Source: Sympetrum striolatum (Eukaryota > Arthropoda > Insecta > Odonata > Libellulidae). Taken from it: DNA of 64,000 nucleotides. A model generated the notes under the pieces. That model was not told where the DNA came from, did not search any database, and saw only the letters and a program-made list of their open reading frames with translations. Positions 59,701 to 64,000 of the stretch are shown here, piece by piece; position 1 is the first letter of the stretch, and every line of letters begins with the position of its first letter. The stretch lies in the NCBI GenBank assembly GCA_947579665.1, contig OX388349.1, forward strand, positions 27,808,459 to 27,872,458. Direction: 5' to 3'. Both the position numbers and the translations under genes were made by a program.

Positions 59701-61025
59701 ACCCTACAGTTGAATGATCTTACATATAATTTCTGTTCAAAGAAACTATCAAGATAAATTCTGGCGTATATCTACTAAAATTACATTTATTTCAAATTGA
59801 TTCATAGAATTCACTTAAAGATGGTTGCTCAAACAATTTGAACACGTGAAAAATAACTTTCAAGAGCTTTCTGATAAAGTACGTAATTTATAAATAAATA
59901 TGTTACATCACGAAATGCTAAGGGAGATTGGGCTGGTTTGGGAATTAATAACAGGTGAAAAACTTCTTGAATGATGGTTTTATTTGTTAACCAGAAGGAA
60001 GGCTAATCGATTGAACTAATTTCAAATTTCAAACCTCATTGTTTATGTAGTTTAAAAGTATGTAACTATGTAACTGAGAGAATTTACCATTTATCCGAAA
60101 CTAAAAGCATGTGAACTTCTGATCATGTGTGAGTATGCTAATGTATTAAATCAATAAAACATGATTTTATTCTCTGCATAACGACTTGTTAATCATTCCA
60201 CGTTCCGCAGCCGCCATTTCAGTGTGAAAAACATTTCCTAACCAGATTATTTACGCGAAAAATGATTAGTTAAGAGACGATCGGAAATCCCAATTCCGCT
60301 TCGGGTTTCATCATCATAAATCTCAATAACGTCCCCATTCGTCAATATTTCATTTTCCGCGGCAAACAAATGAGTCGCGCCGTGCGCCTTCATTCCTTTC
60401 GAATCTTGATTCCGAATTCCCATCAGTGACGAACCATTAGAAGATCTCTCGCGCGGAGACCCTCCATCCTCTGGAAGAAGGAGGGATACTAAGTGATAAG
60501 TGGTTTGTTGCGAAAACAAATGAAGAAAGACGGCGCGAGGCGACGCCGCCGGAATATGAAAAAATCCCGGGAAAAACGCGCGGGACGGAGGAGTATAACT
60601 TTCCGAAATGCATTGCTTAATTTTCTGGAGTGCTATGGGCGAAGATAATAATACATTATAGTGACTTCTATCGCCCAGGGATGAAGAAATTTGGGCTAAA
60701 TAAGGAATCATGAAATGCGCGAGATATGATAAGGGACTGCGACAGTCAACTCAATGGAATCGGAAAGAAATTATATTTATTCTGCTATCCGGTCTCCAGA
60801 TCCACGTTTTTCTGCATCAAAACAGGTTGCCGTACCAGTTTTTCATGATGCCGTATGAGTTTTATGTAATCTAAATATTTATGCTATAATATTTGACTAA
60901 GTCGATTTCTCAAATTCCTTGAATTTTATAAATGAATTTGTCGAAATATTTGCATTTTTCTATTCATAGCGAAGAAATAAAAGCTCAGAATCTCTGCGCT
61001 CTGAAAATATTAATGCAACTTATTG
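59701..61025. other. Unassigned DNA
   Basis: 60190-60700 is G+C-richer and carries a 154-codon minus-strand frame (60247-60711) with mixed residues (for example ENEILTNGDVIEIYDDETRS). I recognise no domain and no splice partner. The rest is A+T-rich. Confidence 0.45.
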
Positions 61026-61029
61026 TACA

Positions 61030-61320
61030 TGTGTATGTAAATACCCAGCAAACCACCTTACTACAAGTGGCACGGGTTGCAAGCACCATGACTCTATTTT
61101 CCCAATCGATTGCTATCTTGTATCGTTCGTAGAAGAAATTAACTCTTCAAACGATTCGTTCTAGCATCTACTTCCCTGATTATCCTAGTAGCATCAGGGA
61201 TGTCAAATTATATCAGTTGCATCTTCCAAGAACGTACTTTCTTAATTTATTTTATAAATTCATCCTCTAAATTAATCTTAAGATTCCCAACTTGTAAAAT
61301 ATTTAAATAGAGTTTATCTC
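61030..61320 (-). mobile_element. LINE-A 3' fragment, degenerate
   Basis: ACCATGACTCTATTTTCC, AATCGATTGC and CGATTCGTTCTAGCATCTAC match in order the plus-strand sequence at 62915-63000 (ACCATGACTCTATTTTCCTA, AATCGATTGC, CTATTCGTTCAAACATCCAT). The minus strand therefore carries the LINE-A C-terminal codons and 3' UTR start. The hairpin at the 3' end is degraded. Confidence 0.65.
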
Positions 61321-62875
61321 TATGGTTGATAGTTATTAGTAAATCATGTGATAATATTTTTTTTTAATCTCTCGTACTGCATATCACTGAGAATATTTTT
61401 ACATGGACATAAATTTTATAAATTATTTCTGGAAATTAAAGTAAAGGAATATGCTGAACTTAATTAGAATTATGAATGAAAGCAACACTTTTTCCTCAAA
61501 AACTACTAGGTTTCCCGTAATTTTAGACTATTCATTTCTACAAGATCTCTTCTATAATGAATTTTAAGCTAAGTATTGTACATGACTCCCACAATTACGA
61601 AAGAAGTATTTGATTTTTACAAATGCATCCAAAAAAAGCCACTATAAGTTTTTAGTCCTTGACTATAGAGTCTGAATGTATGCATTCTAAAATGTTGGCC
61701 TAAATAAAATTGTTCTGTTTTGCATTTTGATTGCGATTTTCAGTATAGGAAATGGAAGTTAAAATGTTATTTTGGTAAAATATTTTTCATTCGTGTCTTC
61801 GTTCTTTAAATATTGCGAAAATGAAATACTTTAATTGATATATTAGTTATTCGTGTGAATGTTCTCTGGTATTTAAAGAATATTAGCTCAAATCTGATAA
61901 TCATTAGCTCTGTCACATAAGCTAGTAGCGAAGAGGAAATAAATCCGAGTTCTAGCCCAATCCAACTACAGTATTAACTAGCCCGTCCAACACGTTCTGT
62001 TCGAACACTTAAAGAAAGGTCTCCGAAATATATCATTTCATGAAAGCTCACCTATTTCATCGTAAATCATCGTAATAATTCTTCCATTGAAAAATTATAA
62101 CGACTATCTAATTCTTTGAAACATAGCTTTCATTTCCTTATTATTATCATCTCGTATTGTATTTCATCCTCCGTGTTAAAAATATTGTTAATACAAATCA
62201 AAGTAGGTTTCACTTCCATATGCCGCAATTTTCAACATTTCGCAATGGAATCATCCATATTTCATCCCTCGCAATTCAAATTGAAACCGCTTTTTTGGGA
62301 AAGCACACAGCACCTGGTTTCTAGAAACGTAAAAGTCGGAATAAAGGAAATTTAAACCGAAATGTGCGATTTTATGACACTCTACTAAGTTTTCTATCTT
62401 AATAATTTATCGAAAAAAGGCACGGTTAATACACAGAAGGGAAATACTGCATCTTGGTAGAGGAAATGTAATTAATGCGTAAGTATGTCAAGCTTAATCA
62501 TGAGTATCTCTCTGATATAACTTGTATATGTGGGTGTTTACGTGAACTTATGTGCATGTGTGTAAGTGAATAGTTTTCCTTCACGATTTATTGCTTAGGA
62601 TCTTTTCTTGTTATTCTATATTTAGGTCATTTAAATTAATGATTATTCAAAGAAAAATTTCTATATGTGTTTGTGTATTTAAGAGATTTTTTACGAGGAT
62701 TTACATTCCGAATTTCCAAAAAACTTTAAATTAATTCGTTCTAGTATTTACGATTATACATTACATTTGAATTGCTATTCTAATTAATATGTAAGTTATT
62801 TCATAAAATGATACACTGTTTGGAATCAAGAAATAATATTCTAGGTTTATCAGTTGGGATCAATATCTTTGTCTA
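61321..62875. other. Unassigned A+T-rich DNA
   Basis: No feature supported. A 79-codon plus-strand frame (62116-62355) is unremarkable. Confidence 0.55.
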
Positions 62876-62879
62876 CGTA

Positions 62880-63460
62880 AAGACCATTTAAGCCGCCAAT
62901 GGCAGTGGGTGCATAAACCATGACTCTATTTTCCTAATCGATTGCATTGCGTACCGTTCTTAGAAAATATGAATTCCAGTAACTATTCGTTCAAACATCC
63001 ATTTCCATGATCTTTATTGCAACATCAGAACGTCCTATGTAACAGGAAGGTCGCATTATTTGCATTTGAGAACGTACCTACTTTCTCTGAGCATATTTCG
63101 TAAATTCATCATTTGAATTAATCATCAATCTTTCAATAATTGCTATCCCGCGTCCTGCATCATCAGAGTAACACTTACTGTTTTATGGCAGCAATTATTT
63201 GCAAAGCGCATCGCCTTTCGCTTTAGCTTTTCTAATTCCCGAATATGACACTTTCCGGTAGAGTCCCTTACACTACCTGCATACTCAAGGTTAGGCCTAA
63301 CTAATGTTAGGTAACATCGCTCGTAAACTTTTGCTTCACTACTCCATGATAAATTATTCGTGAGAGTTACTTCAAGGTATTCCGATGATTCTACTGTCAT
63401 TAAGTTTACCCTGCGGGATTTGTACGAATGATCATTTATTTTCGATTTTTTTCCAAGCTG
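62880..63460 (-). mobile_element. LINE-A, longer but internally deleted copy
   Basis: On the minus strand SSEYLEVTLTNNLSWSSEAK is followed directly by CYLTLVRPNLEYAGSVRDST, RELEKLKRKAMRFANN and VSVTLMMQDAG. The usual roughly 30 residues between the LSW and YLTLVRP blocks are missing, an internal deletion. After a stop, decayed residues (DANNAT-like ... DVAIKI) follow. Then comes GATTAGGAAAATAGAGTCATG, nearly identical to the stop-codon region of the copy at 7426 (GTTTAGGAAAATAGAGTCAAA). The 3' hairpin is reduced to CCACTGCCATTGGCGGCTTA (about 62892-62911). This copy links the coding and UTR parts of the family. Confidence 0.85.
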
Positions 63461-64000
63461 TTAACTACTGAACACTAGTATAATAACACTAGTATAATAT
63501 ACATTTAGCTCTAACTGTCCCTAGCAATCAACACGCCATTTCATTATTCTAGCTAATTGGATCGACAGGGTTAGTCTGTCCTCTAAACAATATTCCTGTA
63601 AATTACCGTATCGTCCACTTATTGCGAATTATGAGAATTTTGGTCATATTGTTATGTTTTTAATGACACATGACATGAAGTACTACCAAGGGTGTATCTT
63701 GTACAAACGCATGATAAAAGTTAACGGGCTCATTTCCTGTTTTTTAATAATTTATAATCATTTACAAAAATACTAACGCTAAAAAAGACATCAATTGCAT
63801 CTGATCAACCGACTAATCACTTGAAGATTAGGGATAACCAGGTCCAATAAATTCAAACTTGGTGTGATCTCTCTGTCTCTCTTATTTTTATATTCAACTT
63901 TTCCAGACTAGATTGTATGAACATTAACGAACTCACTCATCGCGCAAACGGATGTTTATGTGTATTCACTTCTAATGAAGGGGAGTATATGACGCATTCG
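63461..64000. other. Unassigned A+T-rich DNA
   Basis: No gene recognised. A short direct repeat, AACACTAGTATAAT, occurs twice at about 63472-63500. Confidence 0.55.

Noticed and set aside
60247..60711. 154-codon minus-strand open frame
   Set aside because: Residue mix is ordinary, but there is no recognisable domain, no splice partner and no neighbouring exon.
1..64000. Prokaryotic features such as operons, CRISPR arrays, prophage or replication origins
   Set aside because: No closely packed genes, ribosome-binding sites or spaced direct repeats; the recognisable elements are animal-type transposons.

Overview
This looks like a gene-poor stretch of a large eukaryotic nuclear genome, most likely an arthropod and plausibly an insect. 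The sequence is strongly A+T-rich and has no operons, ribosome-binding sites or closely packed reading frames. Its recognisable content is decayed animal transposons: CR1/jockey-like LINE tails, a piggyBac-type element, a Tc1/mariner-type miniature element and tRNA-like SINE remnants. The species cannot be fixed from the sequence. I found no convincing intact host gene, no rRNA and no functional tRNA. Most open frames are chance frames, many of them lying on the pyrimidine strand of purine-rich DNA, where stop codons are rare.

Layout. 1-7.4 kb: A+T-rich DNA with a strong hairpin (1822-1874), an inverted repeat (2647-2732), two SINE-like remnants (about 1370 and 3420), purine-rich islands and a diverged three-unit tandem array of about 167 bp (5801-6305). 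7.4-7.9 kb: the clearest copy of a LINE family called LINE-A here. 11.29-11.88 kb: a foldback element with 137-bp arms, a nested perfect palindrome and a telomere-like G-quadruplex motif. 12-32 kb: mostly unassigned, with LINE fragments (15.86-16.26 and about 17.5 kb), a SINE-like remnant (18.05-18.15 kb), a 163-bp tandem duplication (23.08-23.41 kb) and an (AT)n tract. 32.6-38.6 kb: a repeat cluster with LINE-A remnants, two copies of a repeat carrying TATACTCGAGTA-type termini, and two copies of a second LINE (LINE-B) pointing away from each other.

38.6-49.2 kb: largely unassigned, with purine-rich islands. 49.3-50.6 kb: a LINE tail, a 77-bp Tc1-type miniature element flanked by TA, and another LINE-A fragment. 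52.85 kb: a 61-bp hairpin. 53.2 kb: a possible SINE head. 58.62-59.41 kb: an internally deleted piggyBac-like element bounded by TTAA that retains the transposase C-terminal cysteine-rich region, abutting a LINE-A tail. 61-63.5 kb: two more LINE-A fragments.

No genes here work together as a system. The window is an intergenic or intronic landscape built by transposition and decay. The items most worth attention are the foldback element, the deleted piggyBac element, the very short Tc1-type element and the 61-bp hairpin. All alignments and identities are by eye; no database search was run.
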